Shown: positions 52,369-61,580 of the stretch, piece by piece
Layout of the letters: the number at the start of each line of letters is the position of its first letter
How positions within the stretch are numbered: the stretch's first letter is position 1
Assembly: GCA_035295125.1 (NCBI GenBank)
Contig: DATGJP010000020.1
Coordinates: 186,001 to 250,000 of the forward strand
Reading direction: 5' to 3'
Origin: JAICMB01 sp035295125
GTDB taxonomy: Bacteria > Acidobacteriota > Terriglobia > Bryobacterales > Bryobacteraceae
Length of the DNA: 64,000 nt
The notes under the pieces: model-generated
Told to the model about the DNA's origin: nothing
The model's input: the letters and a program-made list of their open reading frames with translations, nothing else
Database searches by the model: none
Position numbers and translations under genes: made by a program

Positions 52369-53481
52369 TCATTCTATCCAGCCGCCGCCGAGCAAAAGGT
52401 CACCATCGTAGAACACGGCCGCCTGGCCCGGCGTCACAGCGCGCTGCGGCTCATCAAAGCGCACCTCGGTTCGGCCGGCGTCGGACGTCGGATGCAGCGT
52501 GGCTTCGGCCGCGCTGTGCTTGTTCCGGATCTTCACGCGGGCACGCACGGGCTGAGCAATGGGCGCTATGGAGACCCAGTTGACGTCCGTCGCGATCAGC
52601 CGGGGCCGCAGAAGTTCCTCGCCACGCCCTACGATGACACGCTGTTCTGAAGGACGCGTTTCGATGACGTAGAGCGGCTCGCCGGCGGCTATCCGCAAGC
52701 CGCGCCGCTGCCCCACCGTGAAATGATGCACGCCGTCGTGCTCTCCCATGACCCGGCCCTCCGTGTCGACAATTTCGCCGCGGGTCCGTTCGCGCGGGAT
52801 GCCCTGCTCGCGGAAGTAAGCCTCGATGAAAGCTGCGTAATCGCCGTTGGGGACGAAACAGATCTCCTGGGAATCGGGTTTCTCGGCCACCGGCAATCCG
52901 AGTTCGCGGGCGAGTTCGCGCACCTGGCGCTTAGCTAGGCCGCCGAGCGGAAACATGGTTCGCGCGAGTTGTTCCTGGGTCAGTCCGAAGAGGAAATACG
53001 TCTGGTCCTTGCCGGAATCGATGCCGCGACGCATCTGGTAGCGGCCCGTCTTCTCATCGAAGTCGAGTCGCGCGTAATGCCCGGTGGCGATCCTGCCCGC
53101 GCCGACGCCGTTTGCCATGTCGATGAACTGGTCGAACTTGACGAAGTTGTTGCAGAGCGTGCACGGGATCGGCGTGCGGCCGGCAAGGTACTCGTCGACG
53201 AACGGCTTCACCACCTGCTCCTCGAAGCGCTGCTCGAAGTTGACGACGTAGTAGGGGATTCCCAGTTGCTGCGCGACGTAGCGGGCATCGTAGACATCGT
53301 CGAGCGAGCAGCAACGCCCCACGGCTCCGCCCTCCGGTGTCAATTCCGGCAGCCGCCGCTGATTCCAAAGCTGCATCGTGAGCCCGACGATGTCGTGCCC
53401 CTCCCGGCGCAGCAATCCCGCGACGGCGGAGCTGTCCACTCCGCCCGACATGGCGACCGCGATGGTGTTTTGATCAGGCAC
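52369..53481 (-). CDS. mnmA: tRNA-specific 2-thiouridylase MnmA
   Basis: 370 residues from GTG 53481; a start at 53538 would add 19 residues. AVAMSGGVDSSAVAGLL is the PP-loop that adenylates U34; TPIPCTLCNNFVKF holds the catalytic cysteine that forms a disulfide with the second in SQEICFVP. It thiolates U34 of tRNA for Lys, Glu and Gln. The start overlaps the end of the cysteine desulfurase gene by 8 bp, so the sulfur donor is encoded in the same operon. Confidence 0.94.
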   Translation of the reverse strand: MPDQNTIAVAMSGGVDSSAVAGLLRREGHDIVGLTMQLWNQRRLPELTPEGGAVGRCCSLDDVYDARYVAQQLGIPYYVVNFEQRFEEQVVKPFVDEYLAGRTPIPCTLCNNFVKFDQFIDMANGVGAGRIATGHYARLDFDEKTGRYQMRRGIDSGKDQTYFLFGLTQEQLARTMFPLGGLAKRQVRELARELGLPVAEKPDSQEICFVPNGDYAAFIEAYFREQGIPRERTRGEIVDTEGRVMGEHDGVHHFTVGQRRGLRIAAGEPLYVIETRPSEQRVIVGRGEELLRPRLIATDVNWVSIAPIAQPVRARVKIRNKHSAAEATLHPTSDAGRTEVRFDEPQRAVTPGQAAVFYDGDLLLGGGWIE

Positions 53482-54589
53482 GTGCAGTATACGTTGGAGA
53501 CAGCTTTCGGAGATGCCCGGCTGATTCCACCACGGCATCGATTAACGCGTCCACCTGCTCGACGGTGTTGCCGCGTCCGAGCGAAAACCGGAGGCTCGAT
53601 TTCGCGCGCTCGCGCGAAAGTCCGATCGCCAGTAGAACGTGCGATGGCTCAACCGCCCCGCTCGAACAAGCCGATCCGCTCGAAACCGCAAATCCCTTGA
53701 GATCGAGCGCAATTACCAAGGCTTCGCCTTCAATGCCGTCGAAGTAGATATTGGTCGTATTGGGCACCCGCGCGGCGCGGCTGCCGTTCACACCGGTGTT
53801 TGGTACCCGGGCAAGGATGCCTTTCTCCAGGCGATCGCGAAGCTGGCTCTCGTCGTGATTAGCGATTTCGACGGCACGGCCAAGCGCGACCGCGCCCGGA
53901 ACGTTTTCTGTCCCGGCCCGCCGCTGATGTTCGTGCTTACCCCCGAAAAGAATCGGCTGGATTGGCGTACCCTTGCGAACGAACAAAGCTCCGATGCCCT
54001 TCGGAGCGTAAAGCTTGTGGCCGCTGATCGAATAAAGGTCGACGCCAAGCGATCGCAAATTGACCGGCAGCTTGCCGGCCGCCTGAACGCCATCGACGTG
54101 AAAGATGACTCCTGCCTCGCGCGCGATGGCCGCGATCTGCTCAATCGGCTGCACAGTGCCCAGTTCATTGTTGGCGTGCATCACCGAGATCAGGCGCGTG
54201 TCGGGACGCAGCGCCCGCTGGATGTCGTCCGGGTCGACTACCCCGTCTGAACCCACCCTCACGATCGTAACGTCCGCAAGCTGCGCGAAGGTGTTCAGCA
54301 CCGCCGGATGCTCGATCGCCGTGGTGATGGCATGATTGCGCGCAGTCCCGAGAATTGCCAGATTATCCGCCTCGGTGCCGCCGCTCACGAACACAATTTC
54401 GCGCGGGTCGCAGCCGAGGAAAGCGGCCACCTGCCGGCGGGCCATCTCCAGCCGCTGCTTCGCGATCTGGCCGTAATGATGGATACTGGAGGCGTTGCCA
54501 TACACGTCGGACAGGGCCGGAATCATGCTATCGAGAACTTCTGGAGCGACCGGCGTGGTGGCGTTGTGATCGAAGTAAAACCGCTGCAC
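53474..54589 (-). CDS. Cysteine desulfurase (IscS/NifS family), partner of MnmA
   Basis: 371 residues. YFDHNATTP at the start, Lys192 in SGHKLYAPKG binds PLP, and Cys308 in SSGSACSSGAVEPSHVL carries the persulfide. It differs from the isc operon copy and is directly followed by mnmA, so its main role is likely sulfur supply for tRNA thiolation. A role in selenium delivery is only speculation. Confidence 0.94.
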   Translation of the reverse strand: MQRFYFDHNATTPVAPEVLDSMIPALSDVYGNASSIHHYGQIAKQRLEMARRQVAAFLGCDPREIVFVSGGTEADNLAILGTARNHAITTAIEHPAVLNTFAQLADVTIVRVGSDGVVDPDDIQRALRPDTRLISVMHANNELGTVQPIEQIAAIAREAGVIFHVDGVQAAGKLPVNLRSLGVDLYSISGHKLYAPKGIGALFVRKGTPIQPILFGGKHEHQRRAGTENVPGAVALGRAVEIANHDESQLRDRLEKGILARVPNTGVNGSRAARVPNTTNIYFDGIEGEALVIALDLKGFAVSSGSACSSGAVEPSHVLLAIGLSRERAKSSLRFSLGRGNTVEQVDALIDAVVESAGHLRKLSPTYTARA

Positions 54590-54612
54590 TCTCTACAAAA
54601 AGTGTAACAGCT

Positions 54613-55407
54613 ATGGCTCTTGCTCCCATCACTTTAACCACCGATTTCGGTGTCTCCGATCACTTCGTCGGGGTGATGAAAGGCGTGATTCTGGGCATCG
54701 CGCCGCGCTTCTCGATCGTCGACATAACACACGAAATCCGGCCTTTTGAGATTACCGAGGGCGCCTTCGTGATCGCGCAGGCGTACAAATATTTCCCGAA
54801 GAAAACGATTCATGTGATCGTGGTGGACCCCGGTGTCGGATCCCAGCGCCGCCCGATCCTGGCCGAGACGGGGGGACAGTACTTCATCGCGCCCGACAAC
54901 GGCGTCTTATCGATGATCTTCTCCGCGGAAGAGACGAAAAAGGTGCGGCACATCACGAACACCGAGGTGTTTCTTCATCCGGTGAGTAAGACCTTTCACG
55001 GCCGCGACGTCTTTGCGCCCTCGGCGGCGCACCTTGCGAACCGCACTCTTACTCCAGCCCGCCTGGGTCCTGTGATCGAGGACTACGTGAAGCTGAAGTT
55101 CGACAAGTCGGTTCGAACCGGAAAGCGCGTCTGGACCGGCACGGTCCTGAAGGTTGACCGCTTCGGAAACCTGATCACGAATTTGCGTGCCCAGGAGTTC
55201 CCGGACCTGCAGATTCGGCCTTTTCAGATGAATGCCGGCCTGGAGTTGATCTCACGCTTTGCCATGACCTTTAGCGAATGCCAGCCGGGTGAGCTTTTTG
55301 TAGTCGTGGGAAGCTCCGGGTATCTGGAGGTTGCCGTAAATCAGGGGTCCGCCGCGAAAATGCTTGGGGTTGCGACAGGGTCTCCGGTAGAATTGACTCT
55401 TGGTTAG
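54613..55407 (+). CDS. SAM hydroxide adenosyltransferase (DUF62 family)
   Basis: 264 residues from ATG 54613. TLTTDFGVSDHFVGVMKG at the start, VVDPGVGSQRRP and APDNGVLS in the middle, and FGNLITNL towards the end are the conserved segments of the fluorinase-like family that cleaves SAM with hydroxide to give adenosine and methionine. It is divergent from the cysteine desulfurase gene. The physiological role of these enzymes is not clear. Confidence 0.92.
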   Translation: MALAPITLTTDFGVSDHFVGVMKGVILGIAPRFSIVDITHEIRPFEITEGAFVIAQAYKYFPKKTIHVIVVDPGVGSQRRPILAETGGQYFIAPDNGVLSMIFSAEETKKVRHITNTEVFLHPVSKTFHGRDVFAPSAAHLANRTLTPARLGPVIEDYVKLKFDKSVRTGKRVWTGTVLKVDRFGNLITNLRAQEFPDLQIRPFQMNAGLELISRFAMTFSECQPGELFVVVGSSGYLEVAVNQGSAAKMLGVATGSPVELTLG

Positions 55408-55439
55408 CAGCCCTTGGCAGAAGTCCTGGAAACCGGCAT

Positions 55440-55461
55440 GCACAGGCGAAACCGCCTGCGC
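55440..55461. repeat. Dispersed palindromic repeat, short form, copy 6
   Basis: GCACAGGCG, AAAC, CGCCTGCGC, the reverse orientation of the other copies with one A-C mismatch. It lies between the SAM hydrolase and ACT-protein genes, close upstream of the latter. Confidence 0.65.
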
Positions 55462-55545
55462 CACGGTATGACTCAACAGGTTGCGAGCCAAGGTGGGACG
55501 GGCATTCAGCCGGCCCGACTTCAACCACAGTCTGACAGGACGCTG

Positions 55546-55923
55546 GTGCTGCTGGAGGTTCGGCTCGCCATTTGCCGGCTTGCCGCTGGGGCCGAAATAC
55601 CCAATTGGGCGTTCAGCGGACAGCTCAGCTCGGTCACGCGAACAGCCGAGGAGATGTCCATTGTCTGTGCGGAAGACCAGGTTCCTGCCGGCGTCAGGCA
55701 CGAAGCGGGCTGGCGAGCCATTAAGGTGGCGGGCACTTTGGACATCGGGCTCACCGGCATCCTCGAGTCGATTGCGCGGCCCTTGGCCGAAGCGGGTGTC
55801 AGCATCTTCGCGCTCTCGACGTTCGACACGGACTACGTGCTCGTCAAGGATGCCAGTCTTGAGGTTGCAATCAAGGCGCTGAAGGAAACCGGCCTATTCC
55901 AGTTCGATGGTCACGAACATTAG
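55546..55923 (+). CDS. ACT-domain protein
   Basis: 125 residues from GTG 55546, with AGGA eight bases upstream; ATG 55468 or 55414 are possible but would translate through repeat-derived sequence. WAFSGQLSSVTRTAEEMSIVCAED and VAGTLDIGLTGILESIARPLAEAGVSIFALSTFDTDYVLV are two ACT-type ligand-binding folds of a small family related to CASTOR-like amino-acid sensors. The ligand is unknown. Its last 30 bases overlap the convergent protease gene. Confidence 0.85.
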   Translation: MLLEVRLAICRLAAGAEIPNWAFSGQLSSVTRTAEEMSIVCAEDQVPAGVRHEAGWRAIKVAGTLDIGLTGILESIARPLAEAGVSIFALSTFDTDYVLVKDASLEVAIKALKETGLFQFDGHEH

Positions 55924-57282
55924 ATGGCCGTCGCGTTCGATTTGGAATACCGGCGAATCGCCGTCCTTGAATTGGTCGAGCATCTTCCGTAACGCGGCTA
56001 CCGTGGTCACCGGTTCGGTGTTGACGGCATAGATCACGTCGCCGGTCTTCAACCCCTCAGATGCGGACCCGGCGGCGACGAGGATTCCGTATTCGTGACG
56101 CAGATCGGGCAGCAGCTCCGCAAGCTTCTTGTCAATTGGGATGCACAGAACTCCCCCGAGCCGGCGAACCAGGTTTTCCTGGGGATTCACCATGTCGGCG
56201 AATCGCTCAGGATCCTCCGGCGATTCGGTTACGGGAACCTCCGCATGGACTACTTCCTGGTCGCGCAGCAGGTCCAGCTTGATTCTGTCGCCCTTGCGAT
56301 GAGAGTAGACGGTCAACTGAAGCCGCCGCGTGCTGTCGATCAGCTTGCCATCGGCGGCGGTAATGATATCCCCGACCTGCACGCCGGCAGCTTGGGCCGG
56401 CCCATCGGGCGCGACGTCCGATACCACGACGCCCCAATCCCGGCGCAAGCTCAAACCCTTTGCAAGGTTGGACGAAATGGTTTGCGCAGAGACTCCGATC
56501 TGGCCGCGGTGCACGTGGCCTTCACGCCGGATCTGTTCGTAAATGTTGCGGACGATGTTCGAAGGGATTGCAAAGCCCAGGCCTTCGCTGCCGCCGGATT
56601 GCGACAAAATAAACGAGTTGATGCCCATCACCTGCCCCTCGGCATTGATCAGCGGCCCGCCGCTGTTGCCAGGGTTAATCGGAGCGTCGGTTTGGATGTA
56701 AACCATGGGGTCTTCGGGCTTGATCTGGCGCGCGATGGAGCTGACGATTCCCAATGTTACGGATCCTTCCAGCCCGAGCGGATTCCCGAATGCCATCACC
56801 ACTTCCCCTTGCCGCAGTTGATCGGAATCGCCGAGCGCGAGGTGAGGCAGTTGACCGCCTTCAATCTTGATGACTGCAAGATCCGTTTCCCGATCGAGGC
56901 CCACCAGCTTCGCGTCGATGAGCTGGCTTTGGGCAAGGATTGACGCGCCGCCTGGAAACTCGTGCCGGGTCGCAGCCATGCGCACCTGGATGGATCGCGA
57001 TGCCCGAACGACGTGGGCGTTGGTGACGATATAGCCGTCCGCTGTGAGGAGGACGCCGGAACCCGTGCTGCGCTGCTTCGACAGGAGCGCGGCATTGCCG
57101 GAATCGTTCTCCTCGTTTGCGACGTAAGCGGTGGAGAAGATCTGCACTACGCCACCACGCACGCGGTTGGAGAGTTGTTCAAGCGACGAGCTCAGGTCGC
57201 GAAGAAGGATTGGAGTGGTTGGGTTCTGAGCGTTCGCGCTGAGGAGTGTAAGGAGAAAGAAAACGGATGCGTGGCGTTTCAT
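55894..57282 (-). CDS. HtrA/DegP-like periplasmic serine protease with two PDZ domains
   Basis: 462 residues with a signal peptide (ASVFFLLTLLSANAQ). The trypsin-like triad is His90 in TNAHVV, Asp134 in DRETDLAVIKI and Ser207 in PGNSGGP. PDZ domains lie about 260-345 (QAAGVQVGDIITAADGKLI) and 385-460 (LVAAGSASEGLKTGDVIYAVN). It should degrade or refold damaged envelope proteins. The start overlaps the HAD dehalogenase stop in an ATGA junction. Confidence 0.93.
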   Translation of the reverse strand: MKRHASVFFLLTLLSANAQNPTTPILLRDLSSSLEQLSNRVRGGVVQIFSTAYVANEENDSGNAALLSKQRSTGSGVLLTADGYIVTNAHVVRASRSIQVRMAATRHEFPGGASILAQSQLIDAKLVGLDRETDLAVIKIEGGQLPHLALGDSDQLRQGEVVMAFGNPLGLEGSVTLGIVSSIARQIKPEDPMVYIQTDAPINPGNSGGPLINAEGQVMGINSFILSQSGGSEGLGFAIPSNIVRNIYEQIRREGHVHRGQIGVSAQTISSNLAKGLSLRRDWGVVVSDVAPDGPAQAAGVQVGDIITAADGKLIDSTRRLQLTVYSHRKGDRIKLDLLRDQEVVHAEVPVTESPEDPERFADMVNPQENLVRRLGGVLCIPIDKKLAELLPDLRHEYGILVAAGSASEGLKTGDVIYAVNTEPVTTVAALRKMLDQFKDGDSPVFQIERDGHLMFVTIELE

Positions 57283-57983
57283 GTTCCAAGTTGGGCCGCG
57301 AGGTCAACGAAATCGGCGGCGGTGTAATCGAGGTGGACATCCGCCGGGCTCGGGGCTGTTTTCCCAGGCCCATACTCCTGCGGACGCGGAACAAAAGCTG
57401 TCATCAGACCCGCTGAATGCGCGGCTCGAAGATCGTCGGGATGAGCGGCAACCATCATGAGCTCGGTGGGATCGATACTGAGGAGCTCAGCGGCGGTAAC
57501 GTACACGGCTGGATCGGGCTTGTAGCTGTGGGCGTTTTCGGCGGAAAGGACGCAATCGAAGGGGAGGGCGGCGTTCTTATTCATGTCAACCAGCATGGAG
57601 ACGTTGCCGTTGGAGAGGGTCGCGGTGATATAGCGCGAACGAAGGCGCGTCAGTCCGGGAACGACATCGGGCCACGGCGTGAGGCGGTGCCAGACGCGGT
57701 TGAGGTGGTCGATCTCGGGCTCGGTCAGGTTGCCGATTTCGAATTGCTCGAGGACCGAATCGAGGATCATGCGATGGATGACGTCGAGCTTGGTCCAGCG
57801 GAGCTCGCCACGGAGCACGCGAGCCATGGCGGGCTTGTAGCCAGCTCTCCACGCGTCGGCTAATTTGCTCCAGTCGGCTTGATGGCCCTTTTTCTCGTTA
57901 AATATGGCACCTTCTCGAATGATCGTCCCTCTCCAGTCGACTACCGTGCCGAAAATGTCGAAGGCCAGGGCGCGGAGGGCCAT
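57279..57983 (-). CDS. Haloacid dehalogenase type II family hydrolase
   Basis: 234 residues from ATG 57983. FDIFGTVVDWRGTI contains the nucleophile Asp; TATLSNGNVSML has the second motif, SAENAHSYKPDP the Lys and MMVAAHPDDLRAAHSAGLMTAFV the acidic third motif. This is the L-2-haloacid dehalogenase branch; the substrate may be a haloacid or a phosphate ester. Its stop overlaps the protease start, so the two genes are co-translated. Confidence 0.9.
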   Translation of the reverse strand: MALRALAFDIFGTVVDWRGTIIREGAIFNEKKGHQADWSKLADAWRAGYKPAMARVLRGELRWTKLDVIHRMILDSVLEQFEIGNLTEPEIDHLNRVWHRLTPWPDVVPGLTRLRSRYITATLSNGNVSMLVDMNKNAALPFDCVLSAENAHSYKPDPAVYVTAAELLSIDPTELMMVAAHPDDLRAAHSAGLMTAFVPRPQEYGPGKTAPSPADVHLDYTAADFVDLAAQLGT

Positions 57984-58130
57984 TTGGCTTTCAGCGTAGC
58001 ATCCAAAGGCAGGTTCCATACCCGCCGCGGCTTCAAGCTTGTCCCGGGGGACCTGCAGTCCATGAAAGTAATGGAAAGCAAGGTATTACAGCCTCTGATT
58101 CTTCGCGTCCCGCGACGATTTGGAGGATGG

Positions 58131-58165
58131 GGAAGGGTGGAGCAGGCCTGCTTTTGGATTTCACC
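58131..58165 (+). repeat. Dispersed palindromic repeat, long form with deleted centre, copy 7
   Basis: GGAAGGGTG, GAGCAGGC, CTGC, then TTTTGGATTTCACC: the outer parts match the copies at 2483 and 40172, but the central GGTTTCGC is missing. Confidence 0.6.
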
Positions 58166-58225
58166 GTGAGAGGACAGGCGGCAACGTCTGTCTCACCTTT
58201 TCCAACCAGAGAGATTCCCCTGGTT
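58166..58225 (+). other. Two tandem hairpins upstream of an SDR gene
   Basis: GTGAGA (58166-58171) pairs with TCTCAC (58191-58196), and AACCAG (58204-58209) with CTGGTT (58220-58225). The first is followed by CTTTT. They lie in the 250-bp region before the SDR gene and could be a leader structure or terminator; no known RNA family is recognised. Confidence 0.35.
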
Positions 58226-58270
58226 GCCTGCCGCACCTGGAGTTTTCGACCGTCCCTTACGTTACGATGT

Positions 58271-59038
58271 ATGTTCAATATGAGATTTCAGGACCGGGTT
58301 GCGCTCGTTACTGGCGGCGGTACAGGGATGGGACGCGCTATTTCGCTGGCTTTCGGACTCGAAGGGGCGAGGGTCATTGTCAATTACGCGCGGTCGGCGC
58401 AGGAGTCCGAGGCGGTGGCCGCTGAGATTCGCGATCACGGCGGGACGGCTCTCGCTGTCCGGGCGGACGTCTCGGTAGACAGCGAAGTCCGAGCGATGAT
58501 AGCTGGTATTGAGCATGAATTTGGGCGGCTCGATTACCTTGTGAACAATGCCGGCTGGAGCACGCGCATTCCTCACGATCGGATGGAATTGCTCACGGAG
58601 GAGATCTGGGACCGCACCTTAAACACAAACCTGCGCGGCGTATTTTACTGCGTGCGCGCCGCGGTTCCCTTGATGAAAAAGCACGATGGCGCGGCGATTG
58701 TAAACATCGCGTCGGTAGCCGGATTGACAGGCTTTGGAAGTTCGATCGTCTATGCGGCATCGAAGGGCGCTGTGCTCACGATGACGAAGTCACTGGCGCG
58801 GGCCCTGGCGCCCGAGATCCGCGTAAATGCGATTGCGCCGGGCCTCATCCGGACGCGGTTCGCCGGCTGGCCCGAGGAAGCATTCGTGGAAACCGCCGAA
58901 GTGACTCCCAACGGGCGGCTCACAACCGTGGAGGAAATTGCCGCGGCCACACTGTATTTGTGCGGCGACGCTACGGGCAGCACTGGCGACACCATGGTCC
59001 TCGATGGTGGTCTCTGCCACCTCGGTCGAACGCGCTAA
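58271..59038 (+). CDS. SDR-family oxidoreductase (FabG-like)
   Basis: 255 residues from ATG 58271; ATG 58280 (MRFQDRVALVTGGG) is equally likely. TGGGTGMGRAI is the cofactor motif, NNAGWS the structural one, and a Ser followed by YAASKGAVLTMTKSLAR has the catalytic Tyr and Lys. LCGDATGSTGDTMVLDGG ends it as in FabG. It is probably a 3-oxoacyl or sugar-alcohol dehydrogenase. It is followed 22 bp later by the peptidase gene. Confidence 0.9.
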   Translation: MFNMRFQDRVALVTGGGTGMGRAISLAFGLEGARVIVNYARSAQESEAVAAEIRDHGGTALAVRADVSVDSEVRAMIAGIEHEFGRLDYLVNNAGWSTRIPHDRMELLTEEIWDRTLNTNLRGVFYCVRAAVPLMKKHDGAAIVNIASVAGLTGFGSSIVYAASKGAVLTMTKSLARALAPEIRVNAIAPGLIRTRFAGWPEEAFVETAEVTPNGRLTTVEEIAAATLYLCGDATGSTGDTMVLDGGLCHLGRTR

Positions 59039-59060
59039 CCTCATACGATTAGGAGCTCCC

Positions 59061-61529
59061 ATGTTGCAGTCCTTGCGAAAGCCTTTCGCTGTTTTCTTAT
59101 CCGTCGCCTTGGTTGGGGTGGAACTGGCGCCCGCACAGAACGGCGCAACCACCGCGCACAAGTTTGCGCTTACGGTCGACAACATCATGCGCGGGCCCGG
59201 ATTGGTCGGCTATGAGCCGGGTGAAGTTCGTTGGTCGGGCGACAGCGAGCGCATCTATTTTCGCTGGAAGCAGGCGAGCGATCCGCTTCTGAAAGATCCG
59301 GATTTATACGTCGTGAACCGGAACGGCAGCGGACTGCGGAAGCTTACGGATGAGGAATCGCGAATGGCGCCCCCGGCGGCCGGCGATCTAACGGGCGACA
59401 GAAAGCGGGTCGTCTATGCCGAGAACGGCGACGTGTACGTCTATGATTTCACAACCGACCGCGCCAAACAGATCACGAAAACTTCGGATGCCGAGTTGAA
59501 CCCGCATTTCACGCGCGACGGCAATCGTATCTATTTCACGCGGGCCAATAATTTGTACGTGATGTCGCTCGACGGGGCAGGCTTGGTCCAGATGACCGAC
59601 ATCCGGGCGGCGGCCCAGGGAGGCGCTCCAGCACCGGCAGCGGCACAAGGGCGCGGGCGCGGCGGCCAGGCCGCTCAGACGGATTCGGAAGAACGGAAAG
59701 GCACGGAAAGCCAGGAGTACATCAAGAAAGAAGAAGAATCGCTGATCGAAGTTGTGAAGGAACGCAACGCCAAGAAGAAAGAGGACGAGGAAAAGAAGAA
59801 GAAAGAGAATCCGCGAAAGCCGTTGACGCTTCAGGCGCGGCAGTCGATCGGCGGCCTGCAGTTGTCGCCGGACGAGAAGTATGTCATGGCCACCGTGATC
59901 GAAGCACCCGAGGGGGCGAAGACCACGGTAGTTCCGAACTTCGTGACGGACTCTGCTTACACCGAGGACATTCCGTCACGCGGCAAGGTCGGCGACCGGC
60001 AAACTCGGGCCCGGCTGGCAATCCTCTCGGTGGAGACCGGGGAAGTGAAGTGGGTGGATCATGGCCAGAAGGAAACCACCCCACCCGAAGCAGCGGCGAA
60101 AACCGGAAGCGGCAAGGAAGTGGGCGAGACCACGCCGCCGAAAGCGCCGACGCAGCGCGATCGGGATGTGCAACTGGCGCTTCCGGTGTGGTCCGAGGAC
60201 GGCACGAAGGCGGTAATCATGGCGCGGGCTGCCGACAATAAAGATCGCTGGATCCTGGCTCTCGACGCCACTACCGGCAAAACACGGGTACTCGTAGATC
60301 AGCACGACGATGCCTGGGTGGATGGTCCCGGCGCATTCACCCTCGGATGGCTGAAGGGCGATCGGGATGTGTATTTCCAGTCGGAGCGGACAGGGTATTC
60401 GCAATTGTACGCTGTGCCGTTCGAGGGGGGCGAGCCGCGCGCGCTGACATCGGGAAACTGGGAAGTGCATCGGTCCGAGCTTTCAAAAGACAAATCAAAG
60501 TTCTATCTCGAGACCAGTGAATCCGATCCGGGCGAGCAGGAGTTGTACGAGATGAACGCGGACGGCGGCGCGCGGAAACGCCTCACGGCGGCGGCGGGGA
60601 GTCATGCCGCTACGCTTTCGCCTGATGAACGCTGGATTGCGGACGTGTACTCTTATACCAACAAGCCGCCGGAGTTATTTGTGCAGGAGAATCGCGCCGG
60701 GGCCGAACCGCGCAAGCTGACCTCATCGCCGGCGCCGGAGTTCTGGCAGTATCCGTGGCTGGATGTGCCCATCGTGACGATTCCCGCGCGCGATGGCGCT
60801 CAGATCCGGGCGCGCTATTACAAACCTGCGAATTTCAAGCGCGGCGGTCCGGCGGTGGTGTTTGTACACGGCGCCGGATACCTGCAGAACGTGCATCATT
60901 ACTGGTCGTCGTACTTCCACGAATACATGTTTCATCACCTGCTGATGGAGCGCGGTTTTGTGGTGCTGGATGCCGACTATCGGGGTTCCGCAGGTTACGG
61001 CCGGGACTGGCGTACGGGCATCTACCGGCACATGGGAGGCAAGGATCTGGACGACGAAGTCGATGCCGCGAAATGGCTGGTGTCCCACGAAGGCGTCGAT
61101 CCCAAGCGAATCGGGATTTACGGCGGGAGTTATGGCGGGTTCATGACCTTGATGGCCATGTTCACGCAGCCGGATGTCTTCGCGGCGGGTGCAGCGCTGC
61201 GGCCAGTCACGGATTGGGCGGCCTACAACCACCCCTATACGTCGAATATTCTGAACCTGCCGCAGACCGATTCCCCGGCGTACAAGGAATCGTCTCCGAT
61301 TTACTTTGCGAATGGCTTGAAGGGCGCTTTGTTGATCTGTCACGGCATGGTGGACACCAACGTACACTTCCAGGACACCGTCCGGCTGGTGCAGCGGCTG
61401 ATTGAGTTGCACAAGGAGAACTGGGAACTAGCCGTTTTCCCTGTCGAGAACCATGGGTTCGTGGAGCCGTCGAGCTGGGCGGATGAGTATAAGCGGATTC
61501 TGGCGCTTTTTGAGACCAAACTGAAATAG
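59061..61529 (+). CDS. Secreted S9-family prolyl oligopeptidase-like peptidase
   Basis: 822 residues from ATG 59061, with AGGAG seven bases before it. A signal peptide (FAVFLSVALVGVELAPAQ) precedes a beta-propeller of WD/PD40-type blades (for example GDVYVYDFTTDRAKQITK). A low-complexity insertion around 195-255 is rich in Ala, Gly and then Lys/Glu (KKKEDEEKKKKENPRKP). The C-terminal hydrolase domain has Ser690 in YGGSYGGF, Asp765 in MVDTNVH and His798 in ENHGFV. It should cleave peptides in the periplasm. Confidence 0.93.
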   Translation: MLQSLRKPFAVFLSVALVGVELAPAQNGATTAHKFALTVDNIMRGPGLVGYEPGEVRWSGDSERIYFRWKQASDPLLKDPDLYVVNRNGSGLRKLTDEESRMAPPAAGDLTGDRKRVVYAENGDVYVYDFTTDRAKQITKTSDAELNPHFTRDGNRIYFTRANNLYVMSLDGAGLVQMTDIRAAAQGGAPAPAAAQGRGRGGQAAQTDSEERKGTESQEYIKKEEESLIEVVKERNAKKKEDEEKKKKENPRKPLTLQARQSIGGLQLSPDEKYVMATVIEAPEGAKTTVVPNFVTDSAYTEDIPSRGKVGDRQTRARLAILSVETGEVKWVDHGQKETTPPEAAAKTGSGKEVGETTPPKAPTQRDRDVQLALPVWSEDGTKAVIMARAADNKDRWILALDATTGKTRVLVDQHDDAWVDGPGAFTLGWLKGDRDVYFQSERTGYSQLYAVPFEGGEPRALTSGNWEVHRSELSKDKSKFYLETSESDPGEQELYEMNADGGARKRLTAAAGSHAATLSPDERWIADVYSYTNKPPELFVQENRAGAEPRKLTSSPAPEFWQYPWLDVPIVTIPARDGAQIRARYYKPANFKRGGPAVVFVHGAGYLQNVHHYWSSYFHEYMFHHLLMERGFVVLDADYRGSAGYGRDWRTGIYRHMGGKDLDDEVDAAKWLVSHEGVDPKRIGIYGGSYGGFMTLMAMFTQPDVFAAGAALRPVTDWAAYNHPYTSNILNLPQTDSPAYKESSPIYFANGLKGALLICHGMVDTNVHFQDTVRLVQRLIELHKENWELAVFPVENHGFVEPSSWADEYKRILALFETKLK

Positions 61530-61543
61530 TCGACTATTCCGGT

Positions 61544-61572
61544 TTGCACTATAGCAGGTTCTGGAATATAAT
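61544..61572 (+). promoter_or_regulatory. Strong sigma-70 promoter of the second PadR-permease operon
   Basis: TTGCAC (61544-61549) and TATAAT (61567-61572) are separated by exactly 17 bases. The -10 box ends 8 bp before ATG 61581, so the mRNA should begin at or just before the start codon. Confidence 0.75.
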
Positions 61573-61580
61573 CGGCTGGT

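Noticed and set aside
53474..54589. SelA- or selenocysteine-lyase-type function for the second desulfurase
   Set aside because: The catalytic loop (SSGSACSSG) and coupling to mnmA fit an ordinary cysteine desulfurase.
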